In this document: piece by piece, positions 15,298 to 22,857 of the stretch
Position numbering within the stretch: the stretch's first letter is position 1
How the letters are laid out: every line of letters begins with the position of its first letter
From: Pseudomonadota bacterium
Lineage (GTDB): Bacteria; Myxococcota_A; Polyangia; Polyangiales; Polyangiaceae
Assembly: GCA_023423895.1 (NCBI GenBank)
Contig: JAFAER010000118.1
Span: 1 to 28,563, forward strand
Direction of reading: 5' to 3'
Length of the DNA: 28,563 nt
Program-made: the position numbers and the translations under genes
Notes under the pieces: model-generated
The model's input: only the letters and a program-made list of their open reading frames with translations
The model's database searches: none
What the model was told of the DNA's origin: nothing

Positions 15298-16476
15298 GTG
15301 GCACTTTCGAACGCTTCAGCTATCCCGAGACCGCTCGCCCGGACGCCGGAAGAATGGGCGGCCGAGGCCGTCCGTCTCGGCGGCCGAGCGTTCCACGGCA
15401 AGCAGGTCTTTCGCTGGATCCAGGCGCGCGGCGTCACCGATCCGGCGGCGATGAGCGACTTGCCGGCCGCGCTCCGCACCAAGCTCGCCGAGGATGGGCT
15501 CGGCAGCGTGATGGGCATCGTCACCGAGCGCCGCGCGCTGGATGACACGCGAAAGCTCCTCGTCTCCCTCGGTGACGGCGCCAACGTCGAGACGGTGCTC
15601 ATCCCCCGAGTCGCCGGGGGCAAGTCGAGCTTGCCGTCGCCACTGGAGGAGGACGCGGATGCCGCCGCAGCGGTGGAGGACGAGGACGACCCGCCTGCCG
15701 ACGACGGACCGATCCCGGTCACGCAGTGCATCTCCACCCAGGTGGGCTGCGCGATGGGCTGCGTCTTCTGCGCGAGCGGCGTCGCCGGCCTGAAGCGTCA
15801 CATGCGCGCGGACGAGATCGTCTCGCAGGTCCTCGTCGGGCGCTCGCGGCTCGACGAGCGGGAGCAGATCCGCAACGTCGTGCTCATGGGCATGGGCGAG
15901 CCGCTCCACAACTACGAGCAGACCGTCCGCGCCTTGAAGCTCCTCACGCATCCGGACGGGATCAACCTCTCGTCGCGGAAGGTGACCGTCTCGACGAGCG
16001 GCCTCGTACCCGAGATCGCGCGGCTCGGGCAGGACTTCAACGGGCAGATCGGCCTTGCGATCTCGCTGCATGCCGCGGACGACGAGACGCGCTCGCGGCT
16101 GATGCCGATCAACAAGAAGTATCCGCTTCCCGTGTTGATGAAGGCGCTTCGCGACTATCCGCTCCCGCGGCGCCGGCGCATCACCATCGAATACACGCTC
16201 GTCGCGGGCAAGAATGACACGCCCGAGGAGGCGAAGAAGCTCGCAAACCTCCTCAAGGGCATCCCCGTGAAGGTGAATCTGATCCCGATGAACCCGATCG
16301 AGGCCTCGACGCTCGGGCCGCCGGATCTGAGCGGTGTGCTCGCCTTCCAGAAGATCCTCGTGGACGCGGGCTATTCCTGCTTCATCCGCCGGCGGCGGGG
16401 CGATGACGTCAGCGCCGCCTGCGGCCAGCTCGCGCTGCTCGGCGCGAAGCCGAAGGTGCGGGTCAATCGCGGGTAG
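15298..16476 (+). CDS. rlmN: 23S rRNA (adenine-C2)-methyltransferase RlmN
   Basis: A 392-residue radical SAM enzyme that methylates C2 of A2503 in 23S rRNA and A37 in some tRNAs. It starts with GTG at 15298, with GGTAGGA 8 bases upstream overlapping the mazG stop. The core motif CISTQVGCAMGCVFC gives the conserved Cys144 and the Fe-S cluster ligands Cys151, Cys155 and Cys158. The methyl-carrying Cys is Cys375 in DDVSAACGQL. Also conserved are GMGEPLHNY, SLHA and VNLIPMNPI. Between LIPRVAGG and VTQCIS there is an acidic, Ala/Asp/Glu-rich insertion of about 30 residues (107-138) not found in E. coli RlmN. Confidence 0.95.
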   Translation: MALSNASAIPRPLARTPEEWAAEAVRLGGRAFHGKQVFRWIQARGVTDPAAMSDLPAALRTKLAEDGLGSVMGIVTERRALDDTRKLLVSLGDGANVETVLIPRVAGGKSSLPSPLEEDADAAAAVEDEDDPPADDGPIPVTQCISTQVGCAMGCVFCASGVAGLKRHMRADEIVSQVLVGRSRLDEREQIRNVVLMGMGEPLHNYEQTVRALKLLTHPDGINLSSRKVTVSTSGLVPEIARLGQDFNGQIGLAISLHAADDETRSRLMPINKKYPLPVLMKALRDYPLPRRRRITIEYTLVAGKNDTPEEAKKLANLLKGIPVKVNLIPMNPIEASTLGPPDLSGVLAFQKILVDAGYSCFIRRRRGDDVSAACGQLALLGAKPKVRVNRG

Positions 16477-16610
16477 CCCACCGCTCGGCCACGCAGAGCC
16501 ATGAACGAGATTGCACAGGAACGGCGCTTCTTCGATGGCGGGAGAATCCAGGTTCAGGCGCCTTTCGGTTGTCTGCCTTCGCCGTTCACCTTCGCTCGCT
16601 GCGTGACCCG

Positions 16611-17252
16611 ATGAACGGAGCGCTTCGCGGGGTGTTCGCTGCGCTCTCGTTCGTCGCCGCCATCTCCGCGTCCGGTGCCGCGCGCGCGGCTGAGCCCGTG
16701 GAGCCCGACGAGCCCGGCGAGCGCACGCCCAAGAAAGACGAGCCGCTCGCGACGAAGCCGGGATACGCCCAGATCTTCGCCACGATGATGGGCGGCACCG
16801 GCCTTCGCTTCAACAACCCGTATCGCCTGTCGACGCCGCTCGGCGACGATGCCGAGTCCGTGTCGCGGACGAACGCGTACGTCGACATCGGGCTCGCGAT
16901 GACGCTCGGCAATCCGCTCGGCTTCCAGCACGGCGCGGCGCTCCGCACGACGGTGGGCGTCGAAGGGGTGGGGCAGGTGGTCATGACGCCCTCGTATTTC
17001 GGTTGGCGACGAAAGGGAGCCTTCGCCGCGTTCGCGCGGGCGGGTGTCCCGCTCGTGTTGACGCCCGATCCGACGCTCGGCCTCGAAGCCGGTGTTGGCG
17101 GGGCGTTCTTCTTCCTCGGCGGCATCGGCGTCGTCGCCGAGGTCGTCGGTGACCTGTTCTACGGTACCGGAACGCGCGAAGTGGCCACGGCGACCTACCC
17201 AGTGCTGAGCGGGCAAATCGGGCTCATGGGGACGTACGAGGTCCTGCCGTGA
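16611..17252 (+). CDS. putative outer-membrane barrel-like protein
   Basis: A 213-residue exported protein. ATG 16611 gives a clear signal peptide (LRGVFAALSFVAAISASGAARA, cleavage before AEP; no lipobox). An acidic Pro/Glu/Lys linker follows. The rest is rich in Gly and alternating hydrophobic residues in short strands (NAYVDIGLAMTLGNPLG, HGAALRTTVGVEGVGQ, LGLEAGVGGAFFFLGGIGVVAEVVGDLFYG), consistent with an outer-membrane beta-barrel of about 8 strands. It has no cysteine. The stop overlaps the next start by four bases (GTGA), so translation is coupled to the Cys-rich protein. I recognise no named family. The 134 bases upstream show no clear promoter. Confidence 0.75.
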   Translation: MNGALRGVFAALSFVAAISASGAARAAEPVEPDEPGERTPKKDEPLATKPGYAQIFATMMGGTGLRFNNPYRLSTPLGDDAESVSRTNAYVDIGLAMTLGNPLGFQHGAALRTTVGVEGVGQVVMTPSYFGWRRKGAFAAFARAGVPLVLTPDPTLGLEAGVGGAFFFLGGIGVVAEVVGDLFYGTGTREVATATYPVLSGQIGLMGTYEVLP

Positions 17253-17689
17253 AGCGGCGTGCTCCGTTCGAGATCGCGGTCGTCGTGCTCGGCGTGCTCA
17301 GCATGGCGCCGACCGCCGGGGACGTCGGCGGGTGCGGGGCCGAGATCACGGCGCTCGATCCGCTCGCCTTCGCGCTGGCGCGCAAGGAGCTGGACTGCGA
17401 GCGCTGCCAGGAGTGCGGGATCGCGAGTCCTCGATGCGAGCGCGCATGCGACCCGACGAAGCCCGTCGAAACGGTGATCCCGGAGCGATGTTCTCCGCTC
17501 CAGCACGATGGCGAAGTCTGCATCCGCGCGCTCCACGCCGCGTCGTGTGATGCCTACCGCACCTACGTCGACGAGGTGTCGCCGGCCGCACCGAGCGAGT
17601 GCCAGTTCTGCCGCGTGGTGTCCGGTTCACCCGCACCGGGCTTCTCGAGCGCGAGCCCGGCCCCCTCGACGACGGACGGTGGACGATGA
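17249..17689 (+). CDS. Cys-rich exported protein, probable lipoprotein
   Basis: A 146-residue protein from a GTG start that overlaps the upstream stop by four bases. The N-terminus is basic and then hydrophobic (FEIAVVVLGVLSMAP) and reaches VGGC, a plausible lipobox with Cys29. Ten further cysteines follow in about 85 residues (DCERCQECG, SPRCERAC, then RC, VC, SC, SECQFC), suggesting a disulfide-bonded or metal-binding periplasmic domain; ERCQECG and SECQFC contain CxxC pairs. The tail is Ser/Pro/Ala-rich. No domain is recognised. The stop overlaps the next lipoprotein start (ATGA). Context links it to the adjacent outer-membrane protein and the Lgt-family protein. Confidence 0.75.
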   Translation: MKRRAPFEIAVVVLGVLSMAPTAGDVGGCGAEITALDPLAFALARKELDCERCQECGIASPRCERACDPTKPVETVIPERCSPLQHDGEVCIRALHAASCDAYRTYVDEVSPAAPSECQFCRVVSGSPAPGFSSASPAPSTTDGGR

Positions 17690-18678
17690 CGCGGAACCTC
17701 CTTCTGCTTCTCCCGTTCGCGATGGCACTCGGATGCGCCGAGCTCCGGCCGATGGTCGCCGCACCCGGTGACCTCGAGGACTACCGCGCCTTCCGCGTCG
17801 CCGCGGCCGAAGGAACGAGGCTCGCGCGCGCGAAGCAGTACATCGAGCGGCACCCGAGCGGCGCGTGGATAGAGGAGGTTCGCACGTCCTTCGAAGAAGA
17901 GGAGCCGCGCTACTTCCAGGAGGCCCAGGCCTCGCGCGAAGGGATCCGGCGCTACCTGGCGGATCTCCCGGACGGACCTCATGCCGACGCGGCGCTCGCA
18001 CTGCTGATCGCGTTCGGGTCGAGCATGCAGGACGCCGAGCTTCGGGACATCGCACGCAACGTGCGCTTCGAAGACGCGAAGCTCGAGGCGGCTGCGGTGC
18101 AGCGACGCGCGGTTCCCGAAGCGATCCTCTCGACGCTCGGCGTCCTCCTCGACGAAGACGTGTACGGCGCGCCGCTTTCTTCCGCGCCCCCGAAGCTCCG
18201 CACGCTCCTGCTCGGAAAGGATGCGACGACGTGGGGGGCGGTCCCGTCGCGCCGTGAAGAGGACCTCTTCTTCCTGCTGCCGACCCGCCCCGAGCGCGAG
18301 TCACGCCTGCTCACGCTCGAGATCTCGGTGACCGAAGCGGACGGCGTCGTCACCGGCGGCGTCGTGGAAGGAAGCGACATGTTCGTTCGTTGGGCCGAGG
18401 CAGACAAGATCGTCCGACTCGACCCTTCGGCCGCCGAAGATCGAACCGAGGCGCAGATCCACGTGATCAGTCGCCTGGAAGGCGCGCTCGAGCGCCGATT
18501 CCCGTCGGCCAGCTGTCCGGATACGAGGAAGGACCGCGAGCTCTACCACCGTGCGTGCAATGGCTGGGAAGCGGTGGTCCTGCCCGGGACGAAGGCCGGC
18601 GACAAGGACGCCGTCGTCATCCGGGCGCCTCGTGGTACAACGACCCCACCCAAGGCAACCCCTGCCGTTGGTCCCTGA
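17686..18678 (+). CDS. uncharacterised lipoprotein
   Basis: A 330-residue lipoprotein. ATG 17686 lies in the ATGA overlap with the Cys-rich gene; the longer frame upstream is a shadow. The signal is MTRNLLLLLPFAMALGC with lipobox Cys17. The first half is helical and charged, with YIERHPSGAWIEEVRTSFEEEEPRYFQEAQ resembling the surface-loop helices of outer-membrane TPR-type assemblies, then a short helical repeat-like part (residues about 65-150). The second half is more beta-like (LTLEISVTEADGVVTGGVVEG) with two cysteines (SASCPD and HRACNG). I recognise no family. It ends 15 bases before the Lgt-family gene. Confidence 0.75.
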   Translation: MTRNLLLLLPFAMALGCAELRPMVAAPGDLEDYRAFRVAAAEGTRLARAKQYIERHPSGAWIEEVRTSFEEEEPRYFQEAQASREGIRRYLADLPDGPHADAALALLIAFGSSMQDAELRDIARNVRFEDAKLEAAAVQRRAVPEAILSTLGVLLDEDVYGAPLSSAPPKLRTLLLGKDATTWGAVPSRREEDLFFLLPTRPERESRLLTLEISVTEADGVVTGGVVEGSDMFVRWAEADKIVRLDPSAAEDRTEAQIHVISRLEGALERRFPSASCPDTRKDRELYHRACNGWEAVVLPGTKAGDKDAVVIRAPRGTTTPPKATPAVGP

Positions 18679-18693
18679 ACTGCCGCTCCTTCG

Positions 18694-19659
18694 ATGATCC
18701 CTTACATCCACGTCCCCGACCTGAAGCTCGGGCCTCTGACGCTTCATCCGTTCGGGCTGCTCGTCGCCACGGGCGTCATCATCGGCACGTGGCTCGCCAC
18801 CCGGCGAGCGCGACAGCGCGGGCTCGACCTCGACAAGCTGAACTCGTTCATCACCTGGATGCTCGTCGCCGGATTCCTCGGCGGGCACATGCTCGATCAG
18901 ATTTTCTATCACCCGGCAGAGGTGGTGAAGCGGCCCTGGTCGCTCTTCCTCCTCTGGGAGGGCCTCTCGTCGTTCGGAGGTTTCGTCGGCGGTCTGATCG
19001 GCGTCGTGCTCTGGAAGTACTTCGAGGCGGTGCCGGTGTGGCGGACGCCGTTCTTCACGCTCTCGAAGTTCAAGCGGCGTGCGCAGACGATGCCGATCAT
19101 GCCGTTCTGCGATCTGATCCTGAGCGTGTTCCCGGTGGCCTGGATCTTCGGACGAAGCGGCTGCTCCGTCGTGCACGATCACCAGGGCATGAAGGCGCCT
19201 GCAGACCATCTGCTCGCCGTCGCCTTCGGTCGTCCGGATCCGACGCGCACGATTCACCTCGGTTCGATCGAGCTTCGGTTCGGCGACTCGCCGCACTTCG
19301 ACCTCGGGCTCCTCGAGATGATGTTCACGGTCGTCCTCGCGACGCTGCTGGCGCTGACGTGGCGCCGGAAGCTCACGACCGGTTCTTACATCGCCGCGGT
19401 CGCCCTCGCGTATGCGCCGGTCCGCTTCGCCATGGACTTCCTCCGTGTACGGGACATGGAGAACGCCGATCCGCGCTACGGCTCGCTCACGCCGGCGCAG
19501 TGGGCTTGCGTCGCGCTGTTCGTCTTCGGGCTCGTGATGGTTGGCCGCGTCATGCAGCTTCGTAAGAGCGGTGAAGACCCGATGGAGCTCGTGTCGTTGC
19601 CGCGTGAGCTGCCGCTCCCGCCGCCTGACGTACCGATCGAAGCGCCGCTGCGAGACTGA
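18694..19659 (+). CDS. divergent prolipoprotein diacylglyceryl transferase (Lgt) family protein
   Basis: A 321-residue polytopic membrane protein with the Lgt fold pattern. Lgt moves diacylglyceryl from phosphatidylglycerol to the lipobox cysteine. Conserved-type elements are PFGLLVATG near the N-terminus, GRSG (153-156, the Arg of E. coli Arg143), a Glu in GLLEMM (Glu208, near E. coli Glu202) and Tyr240/Arg244 in YAPVRFAMDFLR (E. coli Tyr235/Arg239). Two usual residues are absent by my alignment: E. coli His103 in SFHGG is replaced by SFGGFVGG (93-100), and Asn146 in GRxGN is Cys157 (GRSGC). The usual NxE after it reads VHD. It may be a paralogue with altered substrate or activity rather than the housekeeping Lgt. 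Its stop codon lies inside the first unit of a heptamer array. Confidence 0.85.
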   Translation: MIPYIHVPDLKLGPLTLHPFGLLVATGVIIGTWLATRRARQRGLDLDKLNSFITWMLVAGFLGGHMLDQIFYHPAEVVKRPWSLFLLWEGLSSFGGFVGGLIGVVLWKYFEAVPVWRTPFFTLSKFKRRAQTMPIMPFCDLILSVFPVAWIFGRSGCSVVHDHQGMKAPADHLLAVAFGRPDPTRTIHLGSIELRFGDSPHFDLGLLEMMFTVVLATLLALTWRRKLTTGSYIAAVALAYAPVRFAMDFLRVRDMENADPRYGSLTPAQWACVALFVFGLVMVGRVMQLRKSGEDPMELVSLPRELPLPPPDVPIEAPLRD

Positions 19660-19683
19660 AGTCTGAAATCTGGATTCTGGACG
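19656..19683. repeat. heptamer array, locus 4 (CTGRANT-type), unpaired
   Basis: Four consecutive degenerate units CTGAAGT, CTGAAAT, CTGGATT and CTGGACG. The TGA of the first unit is the stop codon of the Lgt-family gene. The units match the family consensus CTGRRNY of loci 1-3 (CTGGAGC, CTGAGGC). No inverted partner was found nearby. Confidence 0.75.
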
Positions 19684-19755
19684 GCACCACCGAGGTCGGG
19701 TGGGAGCCTCGCGGTGCGTGTCGCCGGGTAGCAGTGGCTCTGCCGGAAAACATGC

Positions 19756-19786
19756 TTGCGTTCGGCGGCATGACTATCCGTATGAT
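19756..19786 (+). promoter_or_regulatory. possible promoter of the hybrid histidine kinase
   Basis: A good -10 TATGAT (19781-19786, 5 of 6) lies exactly 6 bases before the GTG at 19793. The -35 TTGCGT (19756-19761) is weak and the spacer is 19 bases. The predicted transcription start falls on the GTG, which would make the mRNA leaderless. Confidence 0.4.
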
Positions 19787-19792
19787 GAGACA

Positions 19793-21775
19793 GTGGGCGG
19801 GACCACCGAACGAAAAGAGCGCGGGCTGCGGGTCATCCTCGTCGAGGACAACGATGACGACGCCACGTTGCTCGTCCGCGAGCTGAAACGAAGCTTCGAC
19901 CTCGAGTACGAGCACGTCACCACTCGGACGGCGCTCCAGGCCGCACTGCAGCGCGAGACGTGGGACATCGTCATCTCGGACTGGGCGTTGCCCACTTTCA
20001 ACGGGCTCGAGGCGTTCCAGATCGTCCGGGAGATTGACCGGGAGCTGCCGTTCATCATCGTCTCGGGGACGATCTCGGAGGAAAACGCCGTCGAGGCCCT
20101 CCGCGCGGGCGTGCAGGACTTCGTGATCAAAGGCCGCTTCGCGCGCCTCGCACCTGCGATCGTGCGTGAGCTCCGCGAGGCGGAGACCCGCCGTCAGAAG
20201 CGGCTCGCCGAGGCGGATCTGGAGCGGCAGCGCGCGGAGACCGAACGGTCGGAGCGTCTCCTCCGGAACGTGCTCCAGTCCGTGCCCGACGGCGTCATCG
20301 TCGTCGACGTCGAAGGGCGCATCGTCGTCTGGGGAGGTGGGATCGACGCCATCGTCCGGCTTCCGAGGACGGATCTTCCGCTCTCGGAGTGGCCTTCGCA
20401 TTACGGCGTCCATCTTGCCGACCAGATCACTATCGAGCCCTCGGACGAGTGTGTCCTCGTGAAGGGGCTTGCGGGGATTGAAGTCGATCGCGACGAACGC
20501 TTCCTCCGCAATGCTGCGGTCCCGAAAGGCATCTGGCTCAGTGTCAGCGGCAGGCCGCTGCGCGCGGCGGACGGGTCCATCCGCGGCGCCGTCGGCGTCT
20601 ACCGCGACGTGAGCCGCGAGAAGGCTGCCCAGGAGCAGCTCATGATCTCCGACCGCATGGCGTCGGTCGGAATGCTCGCGGCCGGCGTCGCCCACGAGAT
20701 CAACAATCCCCTCGGTGCAGCGCTCCTCAACCTGGAGATCGTCCACGACATCCTCTGCCGGCCGGCGGCGAAGCGCAGCGAGCTCGAGCTCGAAGAGGCG
20801 ATGGCCGACGCGCGTTCCGCAGTCGCCCGCGTCCGCGAGATCGTCGCCGACCTCCGCATCTTCGCGCGCCACGAAGATCCGTCTGCCGTCCGCGCCGACG
20901 TCCGCCGCGCGCTCGAGTCGAGCGTTCGCATGGCATGGAGCGAGATTCGTCACCGTGCCCGTGTCGTGAAGGACTATCAGGACGTGCCCCTCGTCGACGG
21001 CTCCGAAGCGCGGCTCGGCCAGGTTTTCCTCAATCTGATCGTCAACGCGGCGCAGGCCATTCCCGAGGGCAACGTCGACAAGAACATGATCCGCGTCGCG
21101 ACGCGGACGGACGCAAGAGGTCGCGCCGTCGTCGAGGTGACCGATACCGGCAGCGGGATCGCTCCAGACGCGCTGTCGAGCCTCTTCTCGCCCTTCTACA
21201 CGACGAAGCCGCCGGGCATCGGGACCGGGCTCGGTCTGCCGATCTGCCAGCGCATCGTCACGCAGATGGGCGGCGAAATTCAGGTCGATAGCGAGCTCGG
21301 CAAAGGCGCGACGTTCCGAGTCGTTCTTCCTCCGGCACGGCGCGCGGACGCTGCGCCGATGCCCGTGCACACGATCTCGCGGCCACCCGTCTCGCAGAGG
21401 CGGGGGCGCATCCTCGTCGTCGACGACGAGCCAATGCTCGGTTCGGCGATCCGGCGGGTGCTCGCATCCCAGCACGACGTCGTGACGACGACGCGGGCCG
21501 TCGATGCGCTCGAGCACCTGCGCTCGGGGGCGACGTTCGACGTGATCTTCTCCGATCTGATGATGCCGCAAGTGACCGGCATGGAGCTCTACTCGCGCAT
21601 CTGCAACGAGTTCCCCGAGCACGCGTCGCGCATGATCTTCCTGACCGGCGGCGCCTTCACGCAGGCCGCGCGGGACTTTCTCGCGAACGTGCCGAACCCG
21701 ACGCTGGAAAAGCCGATCGACCGCAACGGCCTGCTCGCGCTCGTGAGCGAACGCGTCAAGGGCTCGGCCGTCTGA
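19793..21775 (+). CDS. hybrid sensor histidine kinase, REC-PAS-HisKA-HATPase-REC
   Basis: A 660-residue cytoplasmic signalling protein without transmembrane segments. Order: receiver 1 (residues about 12-130, phosphoacceptor Asp63 in VISDWALP); coiled-coil linker (about 130-158); PAS-like domain (about 159-274); HisKA with His301 in GVAHEINNPLG; HATPase with N box FLNLIVNAAQA, G1 DTGSG (451-455) and G2 GTGLGL (477-482); receiver 2 with Asp588 in FSDLMMP and the family Lys in LEKP. The HEINNPL form is typical of a large kinase group common in myxobacteria. The N-terminal receiver suggests control by an upstream kinase, and the C-terminal one suggests a phosphorelay output. The start GTG 19793 is the first that directly precedes REC1; earlier in-frame codons look non-coding. 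Confidence 0.92.
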   Translation: MGGTTERKERGLRVILVEDNDDDATLLVRELKRSFDLEYEHVTTRTALQAALQRETWDIVISDWALPTFNGLEAFQIVREIDRELPFIIVSGTISEENAVEALRAGVQDFVIKGRFARLAPAIVRELREAETRRQKRLAEADLERQRAETERSERLLRNVLQSVPDGVIVVDVEGRIVVWGGGIDAIVRLPRTDLPLSEWPSHYGVHLADQITIEPSDECVLVKGLAGIEVDRDERFLRNAAVPKGIWLSVSGRPLRAADGSIRGAVGVYRDVSREKAAQEQLMISDRMASVGMLAAGVAHEINNPLGAALLNLEIVHDILCRPAAKRSELELEEAMADARSAVARVREIVADLRIFARHEDPSAVRADVRRALESSVRMAWSEIRHRARVVKDYQDVPLVDGSEARLGQVFLNLIVNAAQAIPEGNVDKNMIRVATRTDARGRAVVEVTDTGSGIAPDALSSLFSPFYTTKPPGIGTGLGLPICQRIVTQMGGEIQVDSELGKGATFRVVLPPARRADAAPMPVHTISRPPVSQRRGRILVVDDEPMLGSAIRRVLASQHDVVTTTRAVDALEHLRSGATFDVIFSDLMMPQVTGMELYSRICNEFPEHASRMIFLTGGAFTQAARDFLANVPNPTLEKPIDRNGLLALVSERVKGSAV

Positions 21776-21790
21776 CGGTGCTCCGGGGCC

Positions 21791-22207
21791 TCAGGTTCCG
21801 GAACGGTGCGCTTCGAGGAGCGCGCGGCAGTCGTCGGGGATCGGGAGCTTCGTCATCGTGTCGAGATCGCTCGTCACCGTGACGTGCTCGATCGTCGCGG
21901 CGTGCACGCCGTCGGCCATGCGAGTGAACACGTAGCGGAACGTCGACGAGGTCGTGCCGATCTTGGCGACCGACGTCTCGATGCTCGCGACGTCGCCGTA
22001 GCGGAGCGGAGCTTTCCAGTCGGCGGTGACGTGGACGGCAGGGAAGCCCACGCGTCGCTTGGTGATCAGACCCACGTAGCCACCTGGAACGCCGTCGAAG
22101 AACCGCTCCATCGCCTCGTGGCACCAGTTGAAGAAGCGGGCGAAGAAGGCGATTCCGGCAGCGTCGACCTCTTCGAACCGCACCGGGCGTTGGTAGATGA
22201 CGGACAT
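21791..22207 (-). CDS. acyl-CoA thioesterase, 4HBT hotdog fold
   Basis: A 138-residue single-hotdog enzyme. ATG at 22207 has GGAG 8 bases upstream. The N-terminal VRFEEVDAAGIAFFARFFNWCHEAMERFF matches the 4-hydroxybenzoyl-CoA thioesterase/YbgC pattern with Asp15 in the catalytic position, and VHVTADWKAPLRYGD follows as the central strand. It should hydrolyse a CoA thioester; the substrate is unknown. It is 28 bases after DUF3501 in the same direction, so probably the last gene of that operon, and convergent with the kinase (15 bases). Confidence 0.9.
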   Translation of the reverse strand: MSVIYQRPVRFEEVDAAGIAFFARFFNWCHEAMERFFDGVPGGYVGLITKRRVGFPAVHVTADWKAPLRYGDVASIETSVAKIGTTSSTFRYVFTRMADGVHAATIEHVTVTSDLDTMTKLPIPDDCRALLEAHRSGT

Positions 22208-22235
22208 CGCGTGGGCTCCGTGGCGGAGGAGGCGG

Positions 22236-22835
22236 TCAGAGAAGGTCTTCGGCGAGGCTGAGGACGAGCGCCGGCGAGAGGCGCGTCGACGCCGAATAGC
22301 GCGCATGTGTCGCGACCAGCTCGACGACGACGGCGTCGGGCTTCGTCTTCTTCGCGAGCACGTCGCGCAGCGTCTGCTCCGCCTCGGGGGCAAGGTCGAA
22401 CTTCACGTAGTGAACCGCCGTCGTCCGGTCCGGATGTTCGCGTGCGGGGTCGTGCTTTCCCGGGCAGCGATGACCGGCGACGACGAGCGCGAACGCGCGC
22501 TCCAGCCCTTTCGCTTCGGCGAGGAAGCGTTCGCGAGGCTCTTTGTCTTCGATCTCGATGAGGATCGTCGCCGAGAGCTCGTGCTCTTTCGGAATGAGCT
22601 CGTTGTACGTCTCGATCTCGTGGAGGACCGACGCCTCGCGCGTGATGCGTTCGGTGCGGAGCATCTCCTGGATCTGCATGAGCACCGTGTCGCGGTTCTC
22701 GAACACGCACGACGCATGCTCACCGAGGAGCACGCGCCGGGCCTTCTTCTCCTGGATCACTCGCGCCCGGAAGCGGTCCCGGATCGCCTCGTAGTCGGCC
22801 AGGCCCAGGACCTCTGCACGTTCGATCGGCTTCAT
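22236..22835 (-). CDS. DUF3501 family protein
   Basis: A 199-residue soluble protein. ATG 22835 has AAGGAG 9 bases upstream. The sequence (ADYEAIRDRFRARVIQEKK, VLLGEHASCVFENRDTVLMQIQEMLR, ELIPKEHELSATILIEI) fits DUF3501 (PF12007) as I know it. The biochemical role is unknown. Members are often encoded with a CCG-domain Fe-S protein and rubrerythrin, as seen here, which suggests a role in a redox or peroxide-related process. Two cysteines are present (Cys43-region and one in GHRCPGKHD). It lies 22 bases after the Fe-S protein gene. Confidence 0.85.
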   Translation of the reverse strand: MKPIERAEVLGLADYEAIRDRFRARVIQEKKARRVLLGEHASCVFENRDTVLMQIQEMLRTERITREASVLHEIETYNELIPKEHELSATILIEIEDKEPRERFLAEAKGLERAFALVVAGHRCPGKHDPAREHPDRTTAVHYVKFDLAPEAEQTLRDVLAKKTKPDAVVVELVATHARYSASTRLSPALVLSLAEDLL

Positions 22836-22857
22836 GGTCGGGTACTCCTTCCGCAGC

